From the NCBI GenBank assembly GCA_946811185.2, contig OX328106.1, forward strand, positions 10,396,777 through 10,460,776: a stretch of 64,000 nt of DNA. The letters are read 5' to 3'. Positions 1 to 7,950 of this stretch are shown here, one piece after another. The notes beneath the pieces are model-generated. The model was not told the DNA's origin. It did not search any database and worked only from the letters and a program-made list of their open reading frames with translations. The first letter of the stretch is position 1; every line of letters begins with the position of its first letter. The position numbers and the translations under genes were made by a program. The stretch is from Hippopus hippopus. Lineage: Eukaryota > Mollusca > Bivalvia > Cardiida > Cardiidae.

Positions 1-20
1 ATGAGGAATAAGTAATTTTA

Positions 21-52
21 AATATTTAACTTCAACACAGAAGTTAAATATT
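21..52. terminator. Perfect stem-loop, probable 3' end of a gene left of the window
   Basis: A perfect 13-bp stem (AATATTTAACTTC, 21-33, against its complement at 40-52) closes a 6-nt loop. Similar loops sit at several other gene ends in this element, so it probably ends a gene entering from the left. That gene is not visible. Confidence 0.55.
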
Positions 53-93
53 CAATGTGTAAAACATAACTTACCTTAACTTTTTTTAATGCA

Positions 94-102
94 TATATAA
101 AA
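94..102 (+). promoter_or_regulatory. TATATAAAA box abutting the RING gene start
   Basis: TATATAAAA lies directly against the ATG at 103. The same box touches or nearly touches the starts at 4021 (minus), 4055, 5678, 9272, 11007 and 11422, so it is a recurrent element-specific signal. Its role as a promoter is inferred. Confidence 0.55.
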
Positions 103-936
103 ATGGAATCTTGTTTAAAATTAGAGCTTAAAAAAAGTTTAGAATATAAACTAAAATACTCAGCAAAACCAATTAAATACAAAGGTTATGATTTCATATA
201 TTTCCCTAATGCTCGTAGCAAAGATTATATTCATACAGTTACCAATATAATGGATGCTTGTTATTATGAACATAGTAAAGCTGTAATAAAATTTAAAAAG
301 GAAAATATAGTTTTTGATCTATTCTTTTTTCCTGTTTGGGATGAAGTTGAGTCATATGAAAACTTTAGTCCATTATTTATATTATATATATCTTCATGTT
401 GTTGCCACTTTATTAACCAGTTTGATACTGAGTTATCTTTAGAAAAAAGTGATGGTTTTGGGCAAGGTTTCAGAATTCATTATAATGATATAGAAATTTT
501 TACAGCTGATGAAAAAGAGTTAAAAGATTTTAATAAATATTTATCTAATTTAGGTTATGATTTCAACAAAGCAGAGTTTATACCATTTTTATATATTCGC
601 CCTTTTGGTAAATATGCTGGAAATTACAAACATATTTTATTTAACTTTAAAGAAATAGAAAAAACCCAAGAGGAAAGAGATAAACAAGCTAGAGCAATAC
701 TAGAATACTTTGAAAGAAAAAGAAGGTTTATGGAAAAAGAAGAAATGAGAGATTCAAGTATTAATGGTTTAGAAGTTTATAAAGAAGATGTGTGTGGTTT
801 ATGTAAGGAAAATAAGCCCGAAATAGTATTTTGTGATTGTGGCCATTGTTGTATTTGTGAGGAATGTAATTCAAGAAATAATATTACCGATTGCCCAATT
901 TGTAAAACAGAAAGTACCATTAAACGTAAAATATAA
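103..936 (+). CDS. C-terminal RING-finger protein, putative E3 ubiquitin ligase
   Basis: The 277-residue protein ends in a C3HC4 RING of the IAP type (about residues 230-270): CGLC, then CDCGHCCICEEC, then CPIC, with the expected Cys/His order. The first 225 residues match no family I recognise and are rich in aromatic residues; a charged helical stretch (about 185-215) precedes the RING. RING domains recruit ubiquitin-conjugating enzymes, so an E3 role against host proteins is likely but inferred. The ATG follows a TATATAAAA box directly, and the stop codon lies inside a perfect stem-loop shared with the convergent fibre-like gene. The frame is intact. It is an accessory gene, not part of the usual Polinton core. 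Confidence 0.75.
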   Translation: MESCLKLELKKSLEYKLKYSAKPIKYKGYDFIYFPNARSKDYIHTVTNIMDACYYEHSKAVIKFKKENIVFDLFFFPVWDEVESYENFSPLFILYISSCCCHFINQFDTELSLEKSDGFGQGFRIHYNDIEIFTADEKELKDFNKYLSNLGYDFNKAEFIPFLYIRPFGKYAGNYKHILFNFKEIEKTQEERDKQARAILEYFERKRRFMEKEEMRDSSINGLEVYKEDVCGLCKENKPEIVFCDCGHCCICEECNSRNNITDCPICKTESTIKRKI

Positions 937-960
937 CTTTTATAAACAAAGTTATATTTT
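928..960. terminator. Perfect stem-loop between convergent genes
   Basis: A 13-bp perfect stem (928-940 and 948-960) has a 7-nt loop. It contains the stop codon of the RING gene (934-936) and ends one base before the stop of the oppositely transcribed fibre gene (961-963), so it could end both transcripts. Confidence 0.6.
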
Positions 961-2148
961 TTACAAGTCTAACTCTATCAAAATAGATATGTAAGCGTGT
1001 GTTACATCACGGTTGGTTGATCTTGAAATAAAGTTTATGATGTCGCATTGTTTTACCTCCAACGCCCTTGGAAAAATTGTACAGCTACAAATTTCGTCCG
1101 CTTTTTTAATAATAGAGTAATCAACCTGCTCCAATCCGTTTACCACAATATTAACTTTTACCTCTTCTGGTGTGTTAGGTTTATTTTTAACAATCGTTAA
1201 ACTTCCTCTTATAATTCTACCCGACGCACTCATGCAGTAACCTCCTAAACCATGTTTGCGGCCTGAATTACCATTACCGAATGAGAACTCAGAATTACCA
1301 TCTCCAATTGGTCCTTGTTCCTCACCCCACACAGTTATAATGGGTTTAGGGCCTATGAGAGAAGGAAGGGAGACTTTTTTATCCACATAGGATTTTGTTG
1401 CTAAATCTCTCTTTTCTACCGGGGTTACCGCGTTTTTTATAGAAAAACCTTGAAGATCTATGTCAGCCGTCGCCGTGAAACTTCCATCTTGTTTTTTGGT
1501 CAAAGCTTTTTCACCCACGGTAGCTACCTCAACGACTGTATCTACGTAAAACTTATTTACAGCTTGATCATTTTCTAAAGGGCTTCCAACATTGTTAATT
1601 CTTCGTCCTCCCATAGAGACATCACCAACTGCCATATACCTACCAGCTCCATAAACGAAGGCTCTATTGGCAGAATCTACATATTTTTTAGTTGCTGCAT
1701 CTTGCGCATCTGCGGGATCCAAAAGATTTGTTAATGAATACTCTCACATATCTATATCTGCAATAGCGGAAAAGGTACCGTCTTGGTTCTCTACTATTGC
1801 TTTACCACTTCTATCCACATATTTTTTAGTAGCAGCTTCGTTCGGTTCTGTAGGCTCCTTAACATTTCTTATTTTATTGAAACCCATATATATAAATCCA
1901 AGAACTTGGTATCAACCATTTTCTTTTAATAACCCCCCAGAATTTTCATCAACGTAATGTTTTGTAGCAATGTCTTGAGGATTTACCAGATTACTAACCC
2001 TTGTTAATGTATTACCATTCATGTCTATAGAACCAGAAACAACAGTTGTTCCATCTTTACGTAAAAAAATATTATATATGTAAGCGAGTGACACACCATC
2101 ACCGCTTGTTTTATCATCTTTCATTCGTCCAAATTTATCAACAGGCAT
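961..2148 (-). pseudogene. Phage-tail-fibre-like repeat protein, interrupted by two in-frame TGA codons
   Basis: One minus-strand frame runs from the ATG at 2148 to the TAA at 961-963, about 395 codons, broken by TGA at 1912-1914 and again near 1738-1740. Five spaced repeats carry the signature (A)ATKxYVD (for example DAATKKYVD, DLATKSYVD), each preceded by a short beta-like stretch such as DIDLQGFSIKNA. This repeat is familiar from bacteriophage tail-fibre and collar proteins; the final 130 residues are non-repetitive and could be a head or knob. By position and form it may be a receptor-binding fibre like adenovirus fibre, which is inference. Both TGAs fall where other repeats have glycine or a similar residue, which fits ordinary mutation. 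Confidence 0.6.
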
Positions 2149-2157
2149 TTTTTATTA

Positions 2158-2574
2158 TTAAAAAAGTTTATTTATCACTGTCTGAAACTTTTTACCCGAG
2201 CCTAACTTTTTTAGAATGTACAAACATAAATGACCACAAAATACTTGTCCAGCTTGTTGTATTTGATCAGTATTATAGTGTATTTGGCTTTTTAGATACT
2301 CATGAATTTCAATAGGTGGTTGTATGCCATAACTATCAAAATAAATTTTAGTTTTACCGTTTTTATACCAAGCAACCCAATGTGTACCAGGTCCACCACT
2401 TTTATCAAAGTTTACTATACCACATTCTTTTTTATTTGGTTTTCTCGGTAATGTATCTAGTAAAAAAACTCCCCTAAAATAAGGAATCTCTAATCTTTTT
2501 ACCGCATCTTCTAATTCGAAATTATTCAATGGTTTATTTGGTAAAATTACGTTTGCAATCGAAATATTTAACAT
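2158..2574 (-). CDS. Adenain-like capsid maturation cysteine protease
   Basis: The 138-residue protein has the adenovirus/Ulp1-type protease pattern: catalytic His65 in GTHWVAWY, Asp80 in YFDSYG and Cys113 in VFCGHLC. A Gln three residues before the Cys (residue 110) fits the oxyanion position. It is shorter than adenovirus protease (about 200 residues) but typical of Polintons, where the enzyme is thought to process capsid precursors in the virion. The frame is intact. It lies between the fibre-like gene and the integrase, all on the minus strand, and its ATG sits within the stem-loop that follows the integrase gene. Confidence 0.88.
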   Translation of the reverse strand: MLNISIANVILPNKPLNNFELEDAVKRLEIPYFRGVFLLDTLPRKPNKKECGIVNFDKSGGPGTHWVAWYKNGKTKIYFDSYGIQPPIEIHEYLKSQIHYNTDQIQQAGQVFCGHLCLYILKKLGSGKKFQTVINKLF

Positions 2575-2595
2575 TTTTTTATAGTTAAATATTTC
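2561..2595. terminator. Perfect stem-loop after the integrase gene
   Basis: A 12-bp perfect stem (GAAATATTTAAC at 2561-2572, complement at 2584-2595) has an 11-nt loop. Read on the minus strand it is 27 bases past the integrase stop and overlaps the protease start codon, so the end of one unit and the start of the next are fused. Confidence 0.55.
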
Positions 2596-2621
2596 TAATG
2601 ATATGCCATTTTATATTGTAC

Positions 2622-3527
2622 CTAAATATTTATAATATTCTTATTATCAACCCACGAATTAAATTCATCGGGATAACCTTTCCACTTTACTAGAGATTTC
2701 TGTTTTCCTTTTTTAATAACCTTTTCTATCCTATACACCTCTTGACTAGTTTTTTGAAGTTCGGGTTCATAAAATGTACCTTGTATTTCTTCTCCATTAA
2801 GATCCTTAATTTCATACGTTACGGGTGATGTATGTTTTACCTCAGAAACCGTAAAAACCTCTTCAGTCCATCTGGTGGTATAGCCCTTTTCAAAGGTCTT
2901 TTTCTTTTTAGCTACCCTTACTCTGTCTCCAACAGAAAACTTAGGTTTTATATCTTTTATTTCGGGATGATGGGGGTAAAGATTTCTCCAAACTTTGGTT
3001 TCATTTTCTTTTTTACTCGCATTTATCGGGGTCATCTTAATAGAAGAATGCCTTGTGTTATTATATTCTTTAACAAGATCCGGTAACATATCAATGTAGA
3101 TGTTTGTAGAATGAGAAGAAAAATACTTCCACATTTTTTCTTTCATCGTTCTAATCCATCTCTCAACAACGCTAGATTTTTCCTCATTTTCGGTAGAATA
3201 CAATTCAACCAGCGCTTTTACATCTTTGTTATAAAACTCTTTACCCTCATCCACCCATATTTTTTCGGGTTTTCTCTCCTTAAAAATACTCTTTAGTGCT
3301 ATAGCAACAGATTTTCCCGTTTTATCTTTTAATGGTACTAACCATCCGTATTTGGAAAAGATGTCAATGACTGCGATAAGATATTTAACGTCGTGATTAA
3401 ATTTAGAAAAAGCTCGCATGTCTGCTAAATCTGCTGCAAATATCTTATCTATACCGTTTACTATAACTGTCCTTTTCTTAAATTTTCTTCTTACAGGTTT
3501 GTGTAATTTTTCCGCTAATTTCAGCAT
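2622..3527 (-). CDS. Polinton integrase with chromodomain, N-terminal zinc domain missing
   Basis: The 301-residue retroviral-type DDE integrase has catalytic residues at Asp33 (AADLADM), Asp93 (WVDEGKEF) and Glu122 (SSVVERW). An SH3-like segment follows (about 190-235), then a C-terminal chromodomain (about 260-300: YRIEKVI, VKWKGYP, FNSWVD). Only 28 residues separate the second Asp from Glu, against 34 in the integrase at 58.3 kb, so the two are of different lineages. The protein begins just before the core and lacks the roughly 60-residue HHCC-like N-terminal region seen in the other copy. Its start overlaps the end of the upstream gene by 7 bases, which may mark a deletion. It would insert the element; activity without the N-terminal domain is doubtful. 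Confidence 0.85.
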   Translation of the reverse strand: MLKLAEKLHKPVRRKFKKRTVIVNGIDKIFAADLADMRAFSKFNHDVKYLIAVIDIFSKYGWLVPLKDKTGKSVAIALKSIFKERKPEKIWVDEGKEFYNKDVKALVELYSTENEEKSSVVERWIRTMKEKMWKYFSSHSTNIYIDMLPDLVKEYNNTRHSSIKMTPINASKKENETKVWRNLYPHHPEIKDIKPKFSVGDRVRVAKKKKTFEKGYTTRWTEEVFTVSEVKHTSPVTYEIKDLNGEEIQGTFYEPELQKTSQEVYRIEKVIKKGKQKSLVKWKGYPDEFNSWVDNKNIINI

Positions 3528-4021
3528 GCTGGAATTTTTTTTTTAATTCCCATTCCGAATTTCATCTTTGTTCCAATGAGTTTACTTACCAAACCCCTTT
3601 CCATTTTTTCTCTAATAGTAGGATTGTAAATACCTTCTAACTCTGTTAACATATTTTTATCACAAACTGCGTTTCTTGTGGCAGTGTCATTATGCTGAAG
3701 ATAGCAAACATCATGATGATAAGCAGCTTTATCAACGCGGTTTATTGGTTTGCTCCATTTCTTTGGTGTTAGATCTGGATTGAGTCTTTTCTTTAATTTA
3801 GTGCTGGGTCCTGTGAAATTGTGTCCAGGGAGATGCATTTCAGCAGGTAAATTATTTATAGCTTTATTTAGCAATGATCCACCCTTTGTCGCCTTAACAA
3901 ACTGAGTTTTAGTTATTCCACAAACCACACATTTTCCCCGTTTCATATTTCTTCCATTTTTAGCAACAGCATATTCTATGTTGCTTGTATCAGTATGTTT
4001 TTTACATTTAACACAATACAT
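3521..4021 (-). CDS. Zinc-ribbon (DUF5679-like) protein with parvovirus-type phospholipase A2 domain
   Basis: The 166-residue protein has two parts. Residues 1-45 form a short zinc ribbon starting MYCVKCKKHT with a second CxxC (CVVCG), the DUF5679 pattern. Residues 62-135 look like a viral phospholipase A2: a Ca-binding-loop-like LPGHNFTGPST, then the catalytic HDxxY motif in AAYHHDVCYLQH, then a helix. In parvovirus VP1 such a domain breaches the endosomal membrane during entry, and a similar role here is inferred. The frame is intact. The start abuts a TATATAAAA box on the minus strand and is divergent from the packaging ATPase, only 33 bases away. Confidence 0.72.
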   Translation of the reverse strand: MYCVKCKKHTDTSNIEYAVAKNGRNMKRGKCVVCGITKTQFVKATKGGSLLNKAINNLPAEMHLPGHNFTGPSTKLKKRLNPDLTPKKWSKPINRVDKAAYHHDVCYLQHNDTATRNAVCDKNMLTELEGIYNPTIREKMERGLVSKLIGTKMKFGMGIKKKIPAC

Positions 4022-4054
4022 TTTTATATATAAAAATTAAAAAAGTTATATAAA
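4022..4054. promoter_or_regulatory. 33-bp bidirectional promoter
   Basis: Only 33 bases separate two divergent start codons. They hold TATATAAAA against the minus-strand ATG (4021) and TATATAAA against the plus-strand ATG (4055). No room remains for an untranslated leader, so either transcription starts inside the box or the box acts differently from a normal TATA box. Confidence 0.5.
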
Positions 4055-4837
4055 ATGGATGTCGTAAACTTATCATGGAATGAAGTAGTATCAAAGAGAT
4101 TTAATCACTCTCTTTTACCAAAAAGTATCAGAGGAATAATTGTAGGGAAATCAGGATGTGGTAAAACTACCTTACTGTTAAACCTTTTACTTAGACCAGG
4201 TTGGCTTGACTATAATGATTTGAGTGTTTTTGGAAAAAGCCTTTTTCAACCGGAATACCGAATACTAAAAAAGGCTTTTGAAGAAAAACTACCAAAAGAA
4301 TGTATCTTAAGGTTGTTTAACATGCGTGATGAAATACAAGAACTAAACATACCCCCAACAGCTTTGGTTGAAGAATGGATTAAAACGATTAAAAACAAAT
4401 CGGATATAAATTGTAATTTTTTTGAAAATGCGAGTGATGTGCCTGATCCAAGAGAGTTAAACTCAGAAAATAAAAATTTAATGATTTTTGATGATTTACT
4501 TTTAGAAAGGCTAAACAAATGTGAGTGTTACTACATTCGGGGAAGACATAGTAATGTTGACTGCTTTTACCTCTCACAGAATTATTTTAGACTACCAAGG
4601 CAAACTATTAGAGAAAACGCTAATTTTATTTGTCTTTTTCCACAAGACCTAAAAAACATTAATCATATTTATAATGATCATGTAGGTGAAGATATGCCTA
4701 AGGATGAGTTTAGAAAATTTTGTCAAAAGGCATGGGAAAGACCACATGGTTTTGCTATCATTGATTTAACCAGTAAAAAACATGATGGAAAGTATAGAAA
4801 CGGTTTTGACAATTTTTACATACCTAAGTCAGTATAA
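4055..4837 (+). CDS. FtsK/HerA-type genome packaging ATPase
   Basis: The 260-residue ATPase has Walker A GKSGCGKT (31-38) and Walker B LMIFDD (142-147), a spacing typical of the A32/FtsK-like packaging ATPases of Polintons and large DNA viruses. An Arg-rich stretch YYIRGRHSNVD follows, with SQNYF as probable sensor residues. These enzymes pump genomic DNA into preformed capsids. The frame is intact, and the stop codon's last base starts the perfect stem-loop at 4837-4870. Confidence 0.9.
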   Translation: MDVVNLSWNEVVSKRFNHSLLPKSIRGIIVGKSGCGKTTLLLNLLLRPGWLDYNDLSVFGKSLFQPEYRILKKAFEEKLPKECILRLFNMRDEIQELNIPPTALVEEWIKTIKNKSDINCNFFENASDVPDPRELNSENKNLMIFDDLLLERLNKCECYYIRGRHSNVDCFYLSQNYFRLPRQTIRENANFICLFPQDLKNINHIYNDHVGEDMPKDEFRKFCQKAWERPHGFAIIDLTSKKHDGKYRNGFDNFYIPKSV

Positions 4838-4870
4838 AAAATATTATTTACTCAACTAAATAATATTTTT
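4837..4870. terminator. Perfect stem-loop after the ATPase gene
   Basis: A 14-bp perfect stem (AAAAATATTATTTA at 4837-4850, complement at 4857-4870) has the loop CTCAAC. It starts at the last base of the ATPase stop and ends 13 bases before the next ATG (4884). Confidence 0.65.
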
Positions 4871-4883
4871 ACTTTTTTATAAA

Positions 4884-5656
4884 ATGGAAGATCTTTTAGA
4901 ACAAATTGTAAAAAACACAGAACACAAAACATCATTTCAAATTATAGTAAGCGACACCAAAACATGTTTTAGAACAAGGTTTAATCCTCCAATTAGTTGG
5001 AAAAGGATAAAAAATATGAAATAGCTTTGGTAAACCTTGAAACTTACTACTCTTTTCCAAACATTGATGCAACAAACAATGTATTTGTTTATTCTCCAGA
5101 CAATGGTACCTCATGGATTAAATTAAAAATACCTGCAGGAAGTTATGACCTTGTTGACATTAATGATACCATTCACCAGGAAATGAGAAAAAAGGGGCAT
5201 TACGATAAAGTTAATGAAGAGTATTATATTAACATTTCTGCAAACACCAATACTCTAAAGTCTGTTCTTACTCTAGAAGATGGTTATCAAGTAGATTTTA
5301 ATCAACCAAACTCCATTGCTAAAGTATTAGGATTTACTCACTCTAAATATACACAAGGATTTCACGAGTCAGAGAATGTAGTGAACATTCTTAGTATAAA
5401 CAGTTTGCTTGTTAACATAGATATTATTTCAGGAAGTTATGTTAATGGTTCAACAAAAAACACTATTTACTCTTTTTTCCCAGATGTTGCACCTGGATAT
5501 AAGATAATTGAGTGACCACTTAATTTAGTATACTTACCATCAACATTACATGAAATACATAGCCTAGAGGTAAATATTACAGACCAAGATGGTAATTTAC
5601 TAAATCTTAGAGGTGAAAATTTAACAATTAGATTCCATATTAGAGAAGCGAGATAA
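4884..5656 (+). pseudogene. Penton-like minor capsid protein, broken by a frameshift and a TGA
   Basis: The first frame starts at 4884 and runs to a TAG at about 5022. Near 4990-4997 the homology moves to another frame, which continues as EKDKKYEIALVNL and LETYYSFPNI, hallmarks of the Polinton minor capsid (penton-like) protein. That frame meets a TGA at 5513-5515, beyond which the conserved C-terminal segment (ITDQDGNLLNLRGE, then IRFHIRE) goes on in frame to the TAA at 5654-5656. The protein is predicted to form the pentameric vertices (single jelly roll). The frameshift could be a sequencing error; the TGA is a clean point change. Confidence 0.8.
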
Positions 5657-5664
5657 AAAAATAG

Positions 5665-5677
5665 TTATATATAAAAA
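5665..5677 (+). promoter_or_regulatory. TATATATAAAA box before the small core gene
   Basis: An AT-only run containing TATATATAAAA ends directly at the ATG of the gene at 5678. It is the same signal as at 94, 4054, 11006 and 11421. Confidence 0.5.
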
Positions 5678-5869
5678 ATGACGAGTTACACTACTGTTAA
5701 AGTTAATATATCAGAAGGACAAAAGCAAAAGCTTCAATCTGCTGTTAAAGCTGGTTGCCCTGTAAGTATTCGTTTAGGTCATGAAGATTTAAAAGGTAAT
5801 GATGTTTTAGCAATTACCAATTCACAAGCAAAGAAAATGGCAAAGCCTATGAGGGGGGTAAAGGTATAA
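5678..5869 (+). CDS. Small conserved Polinton protein (SEGQKxKL motif)
   Basis: The 63-residue protein has the motif ISEGQKQKLQSA near its N-terminus and a basic C-terminus (AKKMAKPMRG). Proteins of this form recur immediately upstream of the glycine-rich small protein in related elements, and the pairing is kept here with an 8-base gap. A virion core or minor-component role is inferred from size and charge. The frame is intact. Confidence 0.6.
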   Translation: MTSYTTVKVNISEGQKQKLQSAVKAGCPVSIRLGHEDLKGNDVLAITNSQAKKMAKPMRGVKV

Positions 5870-5877
5870 CTATTAAA

Positions 5878-6260
5878 ATGTCTGCGAAACAACTTAAACA
5901 TAATATGAAAATAGAGGGAGGTTTTCTTGGAATGTTGGCTGGGTTGGCTGCTAGAGCTTTACCAATGATTGCAAAAACTGTTTTACCAGCGTTAGGTGTT
6001 GGTGCTCTGTCTGGATTAGCTCAAACAGGAGTACAAAAAGCAATGGGGTCAGGTCTTTATCTTAAAAAAGGAGGTTGCGTTTGTCAGGTGGAAGCCGATG
6101 GAAAAGGGCTTTATTTAGGACCATACAAAGGTAAAGGATTAGGGTCTGTTGGTGATGGTTTGTATTTAAAGCAAGGAGGAAAATTTATGACGGAAAAGGA
6201 CTTTTGCTCGGGCCTAATAGTTCATTTGCTAATATACCTATTTTAGGAGCTATCTTATAA
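5878..6260 (+). pseudogene. Small hydrophobic/Gly-rich core protein (pX/pVI-like), frameshifted near its end
   Basis: The N-terminal half is hydrophobic and amphipathic (GGFLGMLAGLAARALPMIAK), as in adenovirus core and membrane-lytic peptides. The middle has a repeated GLYLKKGG/GLYLGPYKG/GLYLKQGG motif. In the open frame the last residues are unlike the family, but an alternative frame from about 6190 reads LLLGPN and ends PILGAIL at a TAA at 6258-6260, which is the conserved ending. A one-base frame change near 6190-6205 is therefore likely. It lies directly after the SEGQK gene, as usual for this lineage. Confidence 0.62.
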
Positions 6261-6297
6261 AAAATATTAATATAAAAAAATAATACATAATTAAAAA

Positions 6298-6700
6298 ATG
6301 ATATGTAGAAATAGTGGTGATTTTCGAATTAATGAAAATATAAAAGAAGTAATATAGTTTCCTTTACAAAATTTAGAATATCCACCTAAAAATATAGCAG
6401 ATAATATATGGGAAGTATATTCACAAAGTGAAATAATACTACAACCTGGAAAAAGTGTAAGATTGCAACTTGGGCTTGGGTGTATTTTAAGAAGTTGTGG
6501 TAATATTTCAACTGTACTTAAAGATCATTTATTCTTGCAAGGTCTAATACACGAGAGTGACCCAAAATTTGGTACAAGAGATGATATATTTGTAATTATA
6601 AAAAAATAGTTCTGATAAAAAGATTACTGTCGCAAAAAATGAACCTTTATTTTTTGCTTTTTATCATGATAGAAATCATGATTATAGAAGTAATGATTAA
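6298..6700 (+). pseudogene. dUTPase-like jelly-roll protein A, broken by a TAG and an A-run frameshift
   Basis: From the ATG at 6298 the frame meets TAG at 6355-6357, then stays open to a TAG at 6607-6609. Homology continues in the next frame, after the A7 run at about 6599-6606, to a TAA at 6698-6700. The order of motifs resembles the dUTPase fold: IILQPGKSVRLQLGLG, a later QGLIHESDPKFGTRDDIFV, then a beta strand with the Asn-Ser-Ser turn. The catalytic GVID aspartate appears to be replaced (GLIHE), so an enzymatic role is doubtful. It has a paralogue immediately downstream (6755). The fold assignment is tentative. Confidence 0.5.
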
Positions 6701-6713
6701 GTTATATTGTAAT

Positions 6714-6745
6714 GTTATAAATAATATTTAAATATTATTTATAAC
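6714..6745. terminator. 32-bp perfect palindrome between the two dUTPase-like genes
   Basis: Two 16-base arms (GTTATAAATAATATTT and complement) meet with no spacer. It starts 14 bases after the upstream stop and ends 9 bases before the next ATG. Confidence 0.6.
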
Positions 6746-6754
6746 AAAATAAAA

Positions 6755-7133
6755 ATGGATATACACAAATTTGGTATAAAACCTAATATTACTAATCAAC
6801 ATAAAACTATATTTTGGAAACCTAACTTACATGTTGATTATCCTCCCATCAAGCAAGATCCTATAAAATGGAAAATTTATTCTCAAGATGACATTAAGAT
6901 TCCTTCTAAAGATGGAAAAATAGTATCGTTAGGATTTGGTTATATAACTACACAAGGAGTTGTAGTGATATCTGTTAGTAATAAATGGAAAGATAGTTTA
7001 ACCATTTTTAATGGAACACATCTTGATAATGAAACTAATGATATCTTAGTCTACATTTATAATTTCTCACAAAAAAACGATTGAAATACCTGAGGGTGAG
7101 TTATTTTGCTATTTAAAATATTTAAAATCCTGA
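6755..7133 (+). pseudogene. dUTPase-like jelly-roll protein B, A-run frameshift near its 3' end
   Basis: The open frame covers 109 codons to a TGA at 7082-7084. It shares order and spacing with the upstream gene: WKIYSQDDIKIPS (against WEVYSQSEIILQP), GFGYITTQG, then ETNDILVYIYN. After the A7 run at about 7069-7076 the next frame continues with a beta-strand-like end (PEGELFCYL) to a TGA at 7131-7133. Both paralogues are thus interrupted at an A7 run at the same relative position. Structural (virion) or regulatory use is possible; enzymatic dUTPase activity is not supported. Confidence 0.5.
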
Positions 7134-7161
7134 GATAGAAAATTATCATTTTAATAAAAAA

Positions 7162-7842
7162 ATGACAGATGTAGATCAAAAACATCGTAATAAAGTCTAT
7201 CCTTCGTTACCTAAAGAAAGTAATACACCTTCAGCCCCGTCTATTGAAATGATGACACTAGATGACAAAGGTCATTCCTACCGTTTACAAAAGATATCCG
7301 AAGTACAAAAGTTTCTTGAGAATGAAGTTCAAAAAAGAGAAGCCCTAGCCAAGAAATATTTTAGAGCCGCAAGAGTTGTTGATAATATTGATACGGTTCT
7401 CATTACTATTACCATGGCTGGTGGAGTTGGAGGAATTGGGTTGTTATCTACTATTGTAGCTATTCCAGCTGTCATAGCATTAGAAGCATCAGCTGCGGCA
7501 ACCGGGCTTCTTTCACTGGTAGGTAAATATGTAGTAAGAAATTCAAAAACAAAGGGAGAAAAACATCAAAAGATTCGAATGATAGCTGATGCTAAACTTG
7601 ATACAATTGCTTCACATATATCCAAAGCTTTAGTTGACAATCGTATATCAGATGAAGAGTTTAAACTTATCATGGAAGAACTAGAGAAGTATAAGAAGAT
7701 GAAGGATGAGATAAGAACAAAAACTAAGAAAAAGATATCTACCGAAAATGAAGAAAGTTTAATTGAGAGAGGGAGGCGTGAGCAAAGGGAGTCCTTTCGG
7801 AGGTTGGTTGAAAAACATCATGGTGGGGCGCTTGAGTATTAA
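7162..7842 (+). CDS. Conserved Polinton membrane protein with central hydrophobic segment
   Basis: The 226-residue protein has a Pro/Ser-rich N-terminus, the conserved start YRLQKISEVQKFLE, and a long hydrophobic Gly/Ala segment (about residues 79-120) that could form one or two membrane helices. A charged helical C-terminus follows (HISKAL, ISDEEFKLIMEELEKYKKM). This architecture recurs in Hydra-type Polintons and adintoviruses; its function is not known. Inner-membrane or membrane-active virion roles are possible. The frame is intact. Confidence 0.62.
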   Translation: MTDVDQKHRNKVYPSLPKESNTPSAPSIEMMTLDDKGHSYRLQKISEVQKFLENEVQKREALAKKYFRAARVVDNIDTVLITITMAGGVGGIGLLSTIVAIPAVIALEASAAATGLLSLVGKYVVRNSKTKGEKHQKIRMIADAKLDTIASHISKALVDNRISDEEFKLIMEELEKYKKMKDEIRTKTKKKISTENEESLIERGRREQRESFRRLVEKHHGGALEY

Positions 7843-7884
7843 AAAACCAAAAATAAAGTTTTCATGCAGCTTTAGTTATGAAAC

Positions 7885-7920
7885 ATGTTAAAAACTATGT
7901 TAAAAACTATGTTAAAAACT
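7885..7920 (+). repeat. Three tandem 12-bp units
   Basis: ATGTTAAAAACT is repeated three times at 7885, 7897 and 7909, in frame with the gene that starts at 7951. It would add MLKT repeats if translation began here, but the start at 7951 is better supported. Confidence 0.7.
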
Positions 7921-7950
7921 GAGATAAAAAATTATTGTAGTAATTTAAAA

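Noticed and set aside
961..5656. TGA as a sense codon in element 1
   Set aside because: Three in-frame TGAs occur in the fibre and penton genes, but other frames in the element use TGA or are broken by frameshifts, and the residues expected at the TGAs differ. Ordinary decay explains them.
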